Shown piece after piece: positions 13,009 to 19,688 of a DNA stretch of 21,326 nucleotides. The translations under genes and the position numbers were made by a program. The stretch is from a virus. How positions within the stretch are numbered: position 1 is the first letter of the stretch; every line of letters starts with the position of its first letter. The notes below the pieces were generated by a model. That model searched no databases, was not told where the DNA came from, and saw only the letters and a program-made list of their open reading frames with translations. The stretch lies in the IMG/VR virus record IMGVR_UViG_3300047358_000355, positions 1 to 21,326 of that record. One strand, written 5' to 3'.

Positions 13009-13326
13009 TTAGATAAGTTTGTTATGTTCTAAAATCGCAGTCTGCCACGCTCTCAAGCCAAAATTAATGTGTATGAATTCCATTAGTTCCTTTGATTCAA
13101 CAGCCTGTCTGCCTAAGTATTTTCTAGTCCTATAACCTTGCATTTCAGAATGTCCCGCTGCTTTATATTCAGCATCAGTTATGAATTTACCATGAAGAGT
13201 AGCGTAGTAACTCTTAGTCTTTGTATCAAACTCAACATCTGTGATTCTGATTGATCCGTATAGTGGTCCGAAGAAATGCTTAATAAATGGTTTGATTGGG
13301 TTTTTAGCTGTTATGTGTTTTTTCAT
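13009..13326 (-). CDS. Hypothetical leftward protein, 105 aa
   Basis: The 105-residue basic protein (MKKHITAKNPIKPFIKHFFG, then ITDVEFDTKTKSYYATLHG, AEYKAAGHSEMQGYRTRKYL) is not recognised. It is the only leftward gene outside the recombination operon, and it has its own promoter (13380-13407) and a good Shine-Dalgarno (AGGAG, 13340-13336 read leftward). A lone gene with its own strong-looking promoter, facing away from the late operon, could be a regulator or a host-takeover protein; that is inference. Confidence 0.65.
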   Translation of the reverse strand: MKKHITAKNPIKPFIKHFFGPLYGSIRITDVEFDTKTKSYYATLHGKFITDAEYKAAGHSEMQGYRTRKYLGRQAVESKELMEFIHINFGLRAWQTAILEHNKLI

Positions 13327-13368
13327 ATTTTGTTTCTCCTAGTTGTTAAGATCAGAGATTATCTCCTT

Positions 13369-13380
13369 TCTTGTAATAAA
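13369..13380 (-). repeat. 12-mer TTTATTACAAGA, copy 2
   Basis: An exact copy on the minus strand. It begins at the last base of the leftward -10 hexamer, so it covers the predicted transcription start of the 105-aa gene. That is a good place for a repressor to act. Confidence 0.55.
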
Positions 13381-13407
13381 GTATAGCAGATTGAATTACC
13401 ATTGCAA
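13380..13407 (-). promoter_or_regulatory. Leftward sigma70-like promoter
   Basis: Read leftward, -35 TTGCAA (13407-13402) and -10 TATACT (13385-13380) are 16 bp apart. The start would be near 13373, giving a leader of about 45 nt before the 105-aa gene. Confidence 0.6.
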
Positions 13408-13790
13408 CAAGATTAGATGAAATAAATACAATTCGCCCAACTTTTTATGCCTAAATATGTAATAGAAGATAGACCAATATATGTAGCCATAATCAGCCTT
13501 TTAGTTGTACATTGACAACAAAGATCAGACACCTGGAATAAGCGCATTGAAATCGCCGAGAGCCTTTATATTTAGCCCTCTGAAGAAGAATCACATATAG
13601 AGGAATATACAGTAGAGTATTTGTACGAATAGGGTTAGTTAATAAATAGACAGTAAAGAATAAGGAAAAGACTATTATTACTGCACACTTTCTCAGCCCA
13701 CAATTTCCAGGTCACATAAATCCTAGATCAGTAATCCAAAATTTATTACTCCCCGTAATTTATTTTACCACAAGAATATATTTATTACAA

Positions 13791-13802
13791 GAATAATATT
13801 GT
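13791..13802 (+). repeat. 12-mer TTTATTACAAGA, copy 3
   Basis: The third exact copy lies in the AT-rich block of the non-coding region. With TTGTAAATAAA (13809-13819) it forms an imperfect inverted repeat, and ATTTACAAT follows at 13843-13851. Confidence 0.55.
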
Positions 13803-13918
13803 AAATAAAGTAAATATATTTATAGTAATTAAGGAACTAATCATTTACAATAAGGTGAGAGTGAATGTATTCCCGGTACTTAACTAATTCAGTTCAGATC
13901 CTGTATAATAATTTACCA

Positions 13919-13942
13919 GAGGGGTACGACCCCCTTTTTTAT
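13919..13942 (+). terminator. Rho-independent terminator in the non-coding region
   Basis: GGGGT (13921-13925) pairs with ACCCC (13929-13933) around a 3-nt ACG loop and is followed by C and a run of six Ts (13935-13940). It would stop rightward transcription just before the late promoter. No rightward gene lies in the 1 kb upstream, so it either shields the late promoter from early read-through or ends a non-coding transcript. Confidence 0.75.
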
Positions 13943-13994
13943 TTTATAATTATTATTGTAGTCCACTCCATATTCTCTTGGGGAAATATAAGTG

Positions 13995-14036
13995 TATATA
14001 CGATATGTTGTATATAAATCACAGATGTAATACAAT
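13995..14036 (+). promoter_or_regulatory. Late-region promoter with overlapping palindrome
   Basis: A -35-like TTGTAT (14008-14013), a 17-bp spacer and a -10 TACAAT (14031-14036) lie 26 bp before the AlpA-like gene. A perfect inverted repeat, TATATAC (13995-14001) and GTATATA (14010-14016), overlaps the -35 element, as expected of an operator. The adjacent AlpA-like protein could bind it. Confidence 0.5.
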
Positions 14037-14062
14037 GACTAAAAACAATAGGAGACAAGACT

Positions 14063-14260
14063 ATGCAAGACAAGACAAGAGACTTATCAATATCAAAAGT
14101 CTACAGAATGAAAGACTTATACAATGTTACTAGTGCAAAACCATCAACGATCTATACCTGGATTAGGCAGGGTAAGTTCCCTAAACCTAAGAAGATGAAT
14201 CGTATTTCGGTGTGGAGTAAAGATGTTATTGACAACTGGATGGAAGAAAAACTACAATGA
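14063..14260 (+). CDS. AlpA-like MerR-type DNA-binding regulator
   Basis: The 65-residue protein fits the AlpA/excisionase winged-helix pattern: VYRMKDLYNVTSAKPSTIYTW (helix-turn-helix), then RQGKFPKPKKMNRISVWSKD (wing) and VIDNWMEEK. AlpA proteins are small transcription activators or excisionase-like factors. As no integrase is seen, a regulator of the late operon or of its own promoter is more likely. AGGAGA (14051-14056) supports ATG 14063. It is the first gene after the non-coding region and precedes terL. Confidence 0.8.
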   Translation: MQDKTRDLSISKVYRMKDLYNVTSAKPSTIYTWIRQGKFPKPKKMNRISVWSKDVIDNWMEEKLQ

Positions 14261-14296
14261 TATTGTTTGGTTCAGCTACCAAGCTACAATTCTCTG

Positions 14297-14322
14297 GTTG
14301 GGGTAAAGCTACTTGCCCCAAC
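14297..14322. other. 10-bp hairpin upstream of terL
   Basis: GTTGGGGTAA (14297-14306) pairs with TTGCCCCAAC (14313-14322), with one wobble pair and a 6-nt AGCTAC loop. No T-run follows on either strand, so a standard terminator is unlikely. Confidence 0.65.
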
Positions 14323-14367
14323 TAAAACACAAGATATAGTATTTATATTGATCTAAAACACAAGATA
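14322..14367 (+). repeat. Tandem direct repeat CTAAAACACAAGATA
   Basis: Two exact 15-bp copies start at 14322 and 14353, 31 bp (about three helical turns) apart, on the same face of the DNA. A partial third copy (AAAACACAAGAATA, 14424-14437) lies in the first codons of terL. The layout fits binding by an oligomeric protein such as the terminase small subunit or a late regulator. Confidence 0.7.
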
Positions 14368-14413
14368 GGGTTGTAATGTAAAAAAAAATCATTAGAATAG
14401 GGGGTGGATAACT

Positions 14414-15838
14414 ATGTCTATTGAAAACACAAGAATAGAAGAAATAATATCCACTCTAAATACCCGCAGAGAAACTAACAAACTCACTTATTACAAGCCT
14501 TATGCTTTTCAGACAAGATTTCATAATAGTGGATCAGAAGCTAATCAAAGGCTATTGATGGCGGCTAACAGGGTGGGAAAGTCCTATGTAGGGGCTATGG
14601 AGATGTCTATACACCTGACGGGACAATATCCTGATTGGTGGCAAGGTAAGAGGTTTAAAGAGCCAATAAGAGCCTGGGTATGTGGCGCTAGTAATGAGAC
14701 CACAAGAGATATCTGTCAAAGAGAATTATTTGGGCAACCGGACAACCCGAGAGATAAAGGGAAAGGAAGTATTCCTAAACATCTCATTGGAGAAACTACA
14801 AGGAAACCTGGAGTGCCAAACGCACATTCATCCGTCCTTGTTAAACATAAAAGCGGTGGGTGGTCTCGTGTTGCCTTTAAAGCCTATGAAATGGGTGCTG
14901 AAAAATTTATGGGGGAGAGTATTGATCTAGTATGGCTCGATGAGGAACCACCACAAGATATCTATTCACAATGTATAACTCGTACCCTAGACAAGCAAGG
15001 ACAAGTCTATATGACATTTACCCCAGAATCAGGGATGACTGAGGTAGTACAGAATTTTACGTCAGAATTGAAGTCTAAACAGGCATTGATTACTGCAGGA
15101 TGGGAAGATGCAGACCATCTGACTGACGACATGAAAGAACAGATTTTACAAGCATTACCACCTCATGAAAGAGATATGAGGTCTAAAGGGATACCAATGA
15201 TAGGTAGTGGTTTGGTATTTCCGATATTAGAGGACAATCTGACCTGCGAACCATTTACTATACCCTCTCATTACCCTCGTATCGCAGGTCTCGACTTTGG
15301 CTATGACCATCCAACAGCAGTTGTTTGGGTGGCATGGGATAGAGATGAAGATATTGTGTATGTTTACGACACCTACAAGATGTCAAAACAAACACCTGAT
15401 TACCATTCAGGCCACATAAACCAACGAGAAGGCAGTCACTATATTCCTGTAGTATGGCCACATGATGGATATCAACACGATAAAGGAAGTGGTGTAACAT
15501 TAGCTGAACAATATCGTACAGCACATGTCAATATGCTACCTTTTCACTTTGAGAACCCACCTGCTTTAGGTGAGAAGAAAGGTGGTAATTCAGTAGAAGC
15601 AGGGATCATGGATATGTTATCTCGCATGGAACAAGGCAAATTTAAGGTATTTAACACCTGTTATGACTGGTTTGAGGAGTATAGGTTATATCATCGTAAA
15701 GATGGTAAGATAGTAAAGATTAAGGATGACATCATGTCTGCTACACGTTATGCAGTTATGAGTCTAAGACACAGTACAACAGAGACATCTAAGTGGAATA
15801 GTAAAGGCAGACTAGGACCAGATGTCGCAATCGTTTAG
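14414..15838 (+). CDS. terL: Terminase large subunit (TerL)
   Basis: This 474-residue protein is the packaging motor. The ATPase domain has a Walker A-type AANRVGKS (50-57) and Walker B IDLVWLDEE (170-178, with D176 and catalytic E177). The nuclease domain has the RNase H-like acidic set D294 (AGLDFGYDHP), D351 (WPHDG) and D438/D439 (KDDIMSATRYAV). It pumps DNA into proheads and cuts the concatemer; the small subunit guides it. The sequence resembles the TerL of podovirus-type marine phages, and the family points to headful or direct-repeat packaging, which I cannot separate. AGGGG (14398-14402) precedes ATG 14414. Confidence 0.95.
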   Translation: MSIENTRIEEIISTLNTRRETNKLTYYKPYAFQTRFHNSGSEANQRLLMAANRVGKSYVGAMEMSIHLTGQYPDWWQGKRFKEPIRAWVCGASNETTRDICQRELFGQPDNPRDKGKGSIPKHLIGETTRKPGVPNAHSSVLVKHKSGGWSRVAFKAYEMGAEKFMGESIDLVWLDEEPPQDIYSQCITRTLDKQGQVYMTFTPESGMTEVVQNFTSELKSKQALITAGWEDADHLTDDMKEQILQALPPHERDMRSKGIPMIGSGLVFPILEDNLTCEPFTIPSHYPRIAGLDFGYDHPTAVVWVAWDRDEDIVYVYDTYKMSKQTPDYHSGHINQREGSHYIPVVWPHDGYQHDKGSGVTLAEQYRTAHVNMLPFHFENPPALGEKKGGNSVEAGIMDMLSRMEQGKFKVFNTCYDWFEEYRLYHRKDGKIVKIKDDIMSATRYAVMSLRHSTTETSKWNSKGRLGPDVAIV

Positions 15839-15847
15839 GAGATAATA

Positions 15848-16036
15848 ATGCAAAAATTTAAAGGCGCAATATCACAAGGCGAGAGAGAATTTTTAAAAGC
15901 AACGGCACCAGGGCTGACAACACCCGCACAAAGACAGCTATTAGAAGAAATGTTAAGACAATCACCACCTCTAATCAGAGGAATGAACTCTCAAACAAGA
16001 ATTGACATGCTCAAACAACCAAAATTCAGGAAATAA
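15848..16036 (+). CDS. Small head-module protein, 62 aa
   Basis: A 62-residue basic protein (MQKFKGAISQGEREFLKAT, then TPAQRQLLEEMLRQSPP, MNSQTRIDMLKQPKFRK). An AGGAGA (15837-15842) with ideal spacing supports the start, 10 nt after terL. I do not recognise a function; its place between terL and portal suggests a virion or packaging accessory role. Confidence 0.6.
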   Translation: MQKFKGAISQGEREFLKATAPGLTTPAQRQLLEEMLRQSPPLIRGMNSQTRIDMLKQPKFRK

Positions 16037-16049
16037 TTAGGAGAACATT

Positions 16050-16307
16050 ATGGCATTGCCGATAATAAAAGCAGGACTATCAGCAGCAGCAAAGTTTCTA
16101 GCTAAAAGAAAAGTTAAAAAATCTAAAAATTCTAAGAAAGTAGATAGTAGTGGGATGACTCAAGCTCAAAAAAGAGAATATGACAGGATTTATTCCAAAG
16201 TATCTAACAGCAAAGAAGCAGATGCAATTAGAGCAAAAAATCAAAGTCTAATTAAGTCTGATGATGAAATTGCGGCATTGGTTAAGAAAAAAGTATTAAG
16301 GAAATAA
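16050..16307 (+). CDS. Small basic protein, paralogue A, 85 aa
   Basis: The N-terminus MALPIIKAGLSAAAKFLAKR is an amphipathic Ala/Lys helix. A very basic stretch (KKSKNSKKVD) and a helical charged C-terminus follow. The first 20 residues align with those of the next gene (MIGPLIRAGVSAAKRFKMKR), suggesting duplication. Such helices can contact membranes or DNA; an ejected or internal virion protein is possible. AGGAGA at 16039-16044 supports the ATG. Confidence 0.6.
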   Translation: MALPIIKAGLSAAAKFLAKRKVKKSKNSKKVDSSGMTQAQKREYDRIYSKVSNSKEADAIRAKNQSLIKSDDEIAALVKKKVLRK

Positions 16308-16309
16308 TT

Positions 16310-16513
16310 ATGATAGGACCACTAATAAGAGCAGGAGTTTCTGCTGCAAAACGATTTAAGATGAAAAGAAATGCAAAGAAATTTGAGAAAGACTTAAAGA
16401 AAAATGAGCATGTAGGTGGGTTTGTACCACAAAAACAAATAGATAAATTCAATCTTAAAAGAAAAGGCAAGAATCCAGTAGATAGATTCTTAAAGAAATA
16501 TACTGATTTCTAA
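16310..16513 (+). CDS. Small basic protein, paralogue B, 67 aa
   Basis: A 67-residue, Lys/Arg-rich protein whose start (MIGPLIRAGVSAAKRFKMKR) mirrors paralogue A. The rest (KKFEKDLKKNEHVGGFVPQK, IDKFNLKRKGKNPVDRFLKK) is not shared. It starts 2 nt after the previous stop and ends by TAATG overlap with the next gene. Confidence 0.6.
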   Translation: MIGPLIRAGVSAAKRFKMKRNAKKFEKDLKKNEHVGGFVPQKQIDKFNLKRKGKNPVDRFLKKYTDF

Positions 16514-16680
16514 TGGCTAACTTAATAGCATCTCCTACTCAAATGGCTTATAAGCTTCAAGAACTAGAAGAAAAGCTAGAAAAATTAAACGAACAAGTTA
16601 TCAAATTGCAAGGTAAAGCGGAAGGGCAACTTGAATCACTAAAGGTAAAAAATGGCAGAAAAACCAAGAAAATTAACTGA
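16513..16680 (+). CDS. Coiled-coil micro-protein before portal, 55 aa
   Basis: ATG 16513 (TAATG overlap) opens a 55-codon gene ending at TGA 16678-16680. MANLIASPTQMAYKLQELEE continues into KLEKLNEQVIKLQGKAEGQL, a clear leucine-heptad coiled coil, and a basic end. It overlaps the portal start by 29 nt. The continuous frame from a coupled start and the heptads support a real gene; its partner may be the portal, which has its own C-terminal coiled coil. Confidence 0.6.
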   Translation: MANLIASPTQMAYKLQELEEKLEKLNEQVIKLQGKAEGQLESLKVKNGRKTKKIN

Positions 16681-18706
16681 AGACGAACTAGTCTCACAAC
16701 TCAACTCTGAGATACAAGGAGCTACAGGTTACGCAAATACTGAACTCTCTAATCAAAGAGAAGATGCTATGAAGTATTACCTAGGTGAGCCTTTTGGAAA
16801 TGAGATAGATGGACGATCTGAAATCGTTACAACTGACGTAAGAGATACAGTTGAATACATTATGCCATCATTGATGCGTATTTTTACTACTCACAACAAC
16901 ATTGCAGAATTTGAGCCACAAGGTCCAGAAGACGTTGAAATGGCTGAACAGGCGACTAACTATGTCAACTATGTATTTAATCGCCAAAATAACGGTTTTA
17001 AGGTCCTTTATGACGCTTTTAAGGACGCATTGATATCTAAAACAGGTGTAATTAAGCATTTCTGGGAAGAAAAAGAGGAAGTTAGTACAGAAACGTACAC
17101 AAACCTAACTGAGATTGAGTATCAATCAATCCTAGCAAATGATGACTTAGAAGTAGTCGAACATACAGAGACGCTAATACAAAAAGCACAAACAGATGAC
17201 ATGGGAACATTGGTTAGCCCAGAGATAGTTACGCATGATGTTGTGGCTAAATGTTATAAGAATTATGGGCAAGTTAGGGTCATGTCAGTCCCACCAGAAG
17301 AATTTTTAGTTTCACGTAGAGCAGCATCTCTTGAAGATGCAGATTTTGTCTGTCATAGGGTTAAAAAATCTGTAAGTGATTTAATTGCAGAAGGATATGA
17401 TCCTGCCATTGTTAACGAAATACCAAGTTATGACCAATCAGAAGCAGAGTTAAATGAGGAAAGACTAGCTAGATTTAGCTATGATGATGACTCTGTACCA
17501 CCATCTGAGGGTAGCGGTCCGAATAAAAAGGTTTGGATTGATGAGTGTTATATGCGTATTGACTACGATAATGATGGAGTTGCAGAACTTAGAAAGATTA
17601 CAAAAGGCGGACATTACATACTAGACAATGAAGAAATCGACATGATTCCTTTTTCTGCTATCTGCCCATTACCTATTCCACATAAATTCTACGGCATGTC
17701 TATTGCCGATACAGTCAAAGATATCCAACTAATTAAGTCAACAATCATGCGTAACTTGTTAGATAACATGTATCTAACCAATAATGCACGTTATGCGGTA
17801 CTAGCAGGACAAGTAGAGTTAGACGATTTATTAACATCAAGACCAGGTGGTATTGTTAGAATGAGAGCGCCAGGCGCTGTTACAGCTTTACCTACACCAC
17901 AAATTCAACCTTATGCGTTCCAAATGGTTCAATACCTAGATGGTATTAGAGAAGAAAGAAGTGGCGTATCTAAAATGACCCAAGGTCTCAATCCTGATGT
18001 ATTAACATCACATGTGACATCAGGTGCGATTTCAGCAGCAACAGAGTCTTCAATGCAAAGAATTGAACTTATTGCTCGTATTTTTGCAGAAACAGGTGTT
18101 AAAGATTTATTTAGAAACATATACGCACTAGTACAAAGATACGAAGATAGACAAAAAATGTTCTATCTCAATGGAAAATTTGTACCGATTGATGTATCAA
18201 GATGGAAAGAAAAACTGAATTGCACTGTCAATGTTGGTGTAGGCAGCGGATCGCAACAGTCTAAAATGCAAACGATGTCTAGCATTATGACGATACTAGG
18301 AACATTGGTACAACAAGGAGCTATGGGAACATTAGTCACATCTAAGAATTTATATAATGCAATAGGTGAATATATTGCACAAGCAGGATATAAAAATACG
18401 GATCAATTTATATCTAATCCTGAAATGATGCCACCTAAACCACCAGCTGAACCTACATTGGAAGAAAAGGTTGCTGCACAAAAAGCACAAGTAGAATTAC
18501 AAAAATTACAATTACAAGCCAAAGAATTAGAAATAGAAACACAAATTAAAGCGCAAGAACTTAAACTAAAAGAAGAAGAAGCTATGGTTGACTTAGCTAT
18601 CAAACAACAAGAACTTGAGCTTAAAAAACAACAACAAGAGATTAACAAGGCAGAACTTGCACTAGAAGCAGTACAGGGAAGACCTGTCGGTATCGGGCCA
18701 AGATAA
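16652..18706 (+). CDS. Portal protein
   Basis: The 684-residue product is the dodecameric vertex ring through which DNA is packaged and ejected. It shows family sequence of podovirus-type portals: GEPFGNEIDGRSEIVTTDVR and DTVEYIMPSLMRIF near residues 45-73, NYVFNRQNNGFKVLYDAFKD, the FYGMSIADTVKDIQ and MRNLLDNMYLTNNARY core, and GIREERSGVSKMTQGLNPD. The last ~100 residues are a Lys/Glu/Gln coiled coil (VELQKLQLQAKELEIETQIK), corresponding to the barrel-type tail of long portals. ATG 16652 has AAAGG (16641-16645) upstream. Directly downstream lies the run of micro-genes. Confidence 0.93.
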   Translation: MAEKPRKLTEDELVSQLNSEIQGATGYANTELSNQREDAMKYYLGEPFGNEIDGRSEIVTTDVRDTVEYIMPSLMRIFTTHNNIAEFEPQGPEDVEMAEQATNYVNYVFNRQNNGFKVLYDAFKDALISKTGVIKHFWEEKEEVSTETYTNLTEIEYQSILANDDLEVVEHTETLIQKAQTDDMGTLVSPEIVTHDVVAKCYKNYGQVRVMSVPPEEFLVSRRAASLEDADFVCHRVKKSVSDLIAEGYDPAIVNEIPSYDQSEAELNEERLARFSYDDDSVPPSEGSGPNKKVWIDECYMRIDYDNDGVAELRKITKGGHYILDNEEIDMIPFSAICPLPIPHKFYGMSIADTVKDIQLIKSTIMRNLLDNMYLTNNARYAVLAGQVELDDLLTSRPGGIVRMRAPGAVTALPTPQIQPYAFQMVQYLDGIREERSGVSKMTQGLNPDVLTSHVTSGAISAATESSMQRIELIARIFAETGVKDLFRNIYALVQRYEDRQKMFYLNGKFVPIDVSRWKEKLNCTVNVGVGSGSQQSKMQTMSSIMTILGTLVQQGAMGTLVTSKNLYNAIGEYIAQAGYKNTDQFISNPEMMPPKPPAEPTLEEKVAAQKAQVELQKLQLQAKELEIETQIKAQELKLKEEEAMVDLAIKQQELELKKQQQEINKAELALEAVQGRPVGIGPR

Positions 18707-18733
18707 CTAGCTTAATTAAATTTGTGAGGATTT

Positions 18734-18898
18734 ATGAAAAAGGTTAGGATAACAAGAGAAGAACTAATTAGACTTAGTAGAGTTACAAGTTTAACTGAGG
18801 AAACAATGCAAAAGGGCTATTTAAACAAAAAAGAATTAAAATTGTTTAATGCAGCTTGTAGATTTGTAATCAAAGGTGATACACATGGCTTTTCCTAA
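18734..18898 (+). CDS. Micro-protein 1 of head cluster, 54 aa
   Basis: A 54-codon gene (MKKVRITREELIRLSRVTSL, then MQKGYLNKKELKLFNAACRF) begins at 18734 with TGAGGA (18725-18730) upstream. It is basic and helical, and of unknown function. It overlaps the next gene by 14 nt. Confidence 0.5.
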   Translation: MKKVRITREELIRLSRVTSLTEETMQKGYLNKKELKLFNAACRFVIKGDTHGFS

Positions 18899-19043
18899 GA
18901 CTTCAGGCTACGGCAAAATTAAAAGACGCAAATTAATTTCTAAAAAGATTAAAGTATTAAAAAAAGAAGGGAAGCCACAGAAACAAGCAGTAGCAACTGC
19001 TTTATCTATGTACCCTAAAAAGAAAAGGTTACCACTAGCATGA
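18885..19043 (+). CDS. Micro-protein 2, DUF6496-like, 52 aa
   Basis: MAFPKTSGYGKIKRRKLISK is followed by KIKVLKKEGKPQKQAVATAL and SMYPKKKR. The EGKPQKQAVATALS segment matches a short motif I recall in DUF6496-type phage proteins (KIxxLxxEGxPxxQAxAIAxS), which supports a real gene. The ATG lies inside the preceding gene; the TGA shares ATGA with the next. Confidence 0.65.
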   Translation: MAFPKTSGYGKIKRRKLISKKIKVLKKEGKPQKQAVATALSMYPKKKRLPLA

Positions 19044-19285
19044 ACGATAAGGATATCAGTACAGAACTTGAGCTACTAAAAAAAGATGTAGAACTTATTA
19101 AGTCTAATCATCTAGCCCATATCGCTAAAGATATCGACAATTTAGACAACAAAGTATCTGTTATAGACGAGAAAGTAGACAAAATAGAATCAGATTTATC
19201 GAAGTTTAGACACATAGCTTATGGTGCTATTGTTGTTTTCGTTTTGATGAGTGATAAATTTAACGACATATTGAGGTTATTATAA
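19040..19285 (+). CDS. Coiled-coil membrane protein, XhlA/holin-like
   Basis: An 81-residue protein with a long coiled coil (TELELLKKDVELIKSN through KVSVIDEKVDKIESDLSKF, residues 6-56) and one C-terminal hydrophobic segment (IAYGAIVVFVLM, 58-70). XhlA-type haemolysin/holin accessory proteins share this layout. Its place inside the head module is odd for a lysis gene, so a membrane-linked assembly role is also possible. It is joined to both neighbours by overlapping stop/start codons. Confidence 0.6.
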   Translation: MNDKDISTELELLKKDVELIKSNHLAHIAKDIDNLDNKVSVIDEKVDKIESDLSKFRHIAYGAIVVFVLMSDKFNDILRLL

Positions 19286-19362
19286 TGCCAAAAGGACCAG
19301 GAACATACGGGAAGAAACGTGGTAGACCACCAATGAAAAAAAAGAAAAAAAGTAAGTGCTGA
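19285..19362 (+). CDS. 25-aa AT-hook-like peptide
   Basis: A 25-codon frame (MPKGPGTYGKKRGRPPMK, then a poly-Lys end) starts by TAATG overlap and ends by TGATG overlap. The KKRGRPP core is the AT-hook type that binds the minor groove of AT-rich DNA. I recall near-identical MPKGPGTYGxKRGRPP peptides in other phage genomes, so it is probably a real, conserved micro-gene. Confidence 0.65.
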   Translation: MPKGPGTYGKKRGRPPMKKKKKSKC

Positions 19363-19517
19363 TGGCTAAGAAAGGGCTATACGCAAACATACATGCTAAA
19401 CGAAAAAGGATTAAAGCAGGATCAGGAGAAAAAATGAGAAAGCCTGGAACTAAAGGCGCTCCTACATCTAAAAGTTTTAAACAAGCTGCAAAAACAGCAA
19501 AGAAAAAAAAGAAGTAA
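19362..19517 (+). CDS. Basic micro-protein, 51 aa
   Basis: MAKKGLYANIHAKRKRIKAG and EKMRKPGTKGAPTSKSFKQA form a 51-residue, very basic protein that I recall as recurrent in marine phages beside the AT-hook peptide. The GLYANIHAKRKRIKAGS part resembles a small DNA- or RNA-binding protein. It begins at the A of the preceding TGA. Confidence 0.65.
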   Translation: MAKKGLYANIHAKRKRIKAGSGEKMRKPGTKGAPTSKSFKQAAKTAKKKKK

Positions 19518-19688
19518 TTGGCTAAGAAAGAAGAAGGTATAGAACGCAGTAAATATTACAGCGATAGATATGACCATTACACATCTTTAGGACATCCTAA
19601 TGGTTTATCTGCTAAGTTAGCTCATGTTGATTTAGCAAAAGAATTCAAACAAAAGAATCCAACAATAGACAAACTTAAACAAATATGA
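19518..19688 (+). CDS. Micro-protein, TTG start, 56 aa
   Basis: The frame begins with TTG at 19518, directly after the previous stop, and encodes MAKKEEGIERSKYYSDRYDH, then YTSLGHPNGLSAKLAHVDLA. No ATG is available upstream of the conserved-looking YYSDRYDHY segment. It has no recognised family and shares ATGA with the next gene. Confidence 0.5.
   Translation: MAKKEEGIERSKYYSDRYDHYTSLGHPNGLSAKLAHVDLAKEFKQKNPTIDKLKQI

Larger units (their letters stand above)
13327..14062. other. Non-coding control region, about 0.74 kb
   Basis: No convincing gene is visible on either strand here. It holds, left to right: a palindrome GAGATTATCTC (13355-13365), the leftward promoter (13380-13407), a TTGACA (13512-13517) without a good -10, an AT-rich block with nested direct and inverted repeats (about 13739-13836, e.g. 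two AATATATTTAT copies and TTTATTACAA facing TTGTAAATAAA), an isolated TATAAT (13904-13909), an intrinsic terminator (13919-13942) and the late promoter/operator (13995-14036). No tRNA fold or attachment site was seen. It could contain an origin, a small RNA or both. Confidence 0.6.
14261..14413. other. Structured spacer before terL
   Basis: These 153 bp have no gene. They hold three AGCTAC copies (14274, 14282, 14307), a strong hairpin (14297-14322) and a tandem 15-bp direct repeat (14322-14367). The organisation suggests a protein- or RNA-based control site, or a packaging site for the terminase encoded next to it. Confidence 0.5.

Noticed and set aside
13355-13365. Palindrome GAGATTATCTC as an operator
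   Set aside because: It is short (5-bp arms), occurs once and lies in the leader, not on the promoter boxes. Mentioned only in the region entry.
13540-13760. A tRNA or attachment-site remnant in the non-coding region
   Set aside because: No GTTCGA-type T-loop with paired acceptor arms could be found, and no integrase is present.
18403-18648. Ser/Cys-rich minus-strand frame opposite the portal C-terminus
   Set aside because: Antisense of the Lys/Glu/Gln coiled coil; composition artefact.
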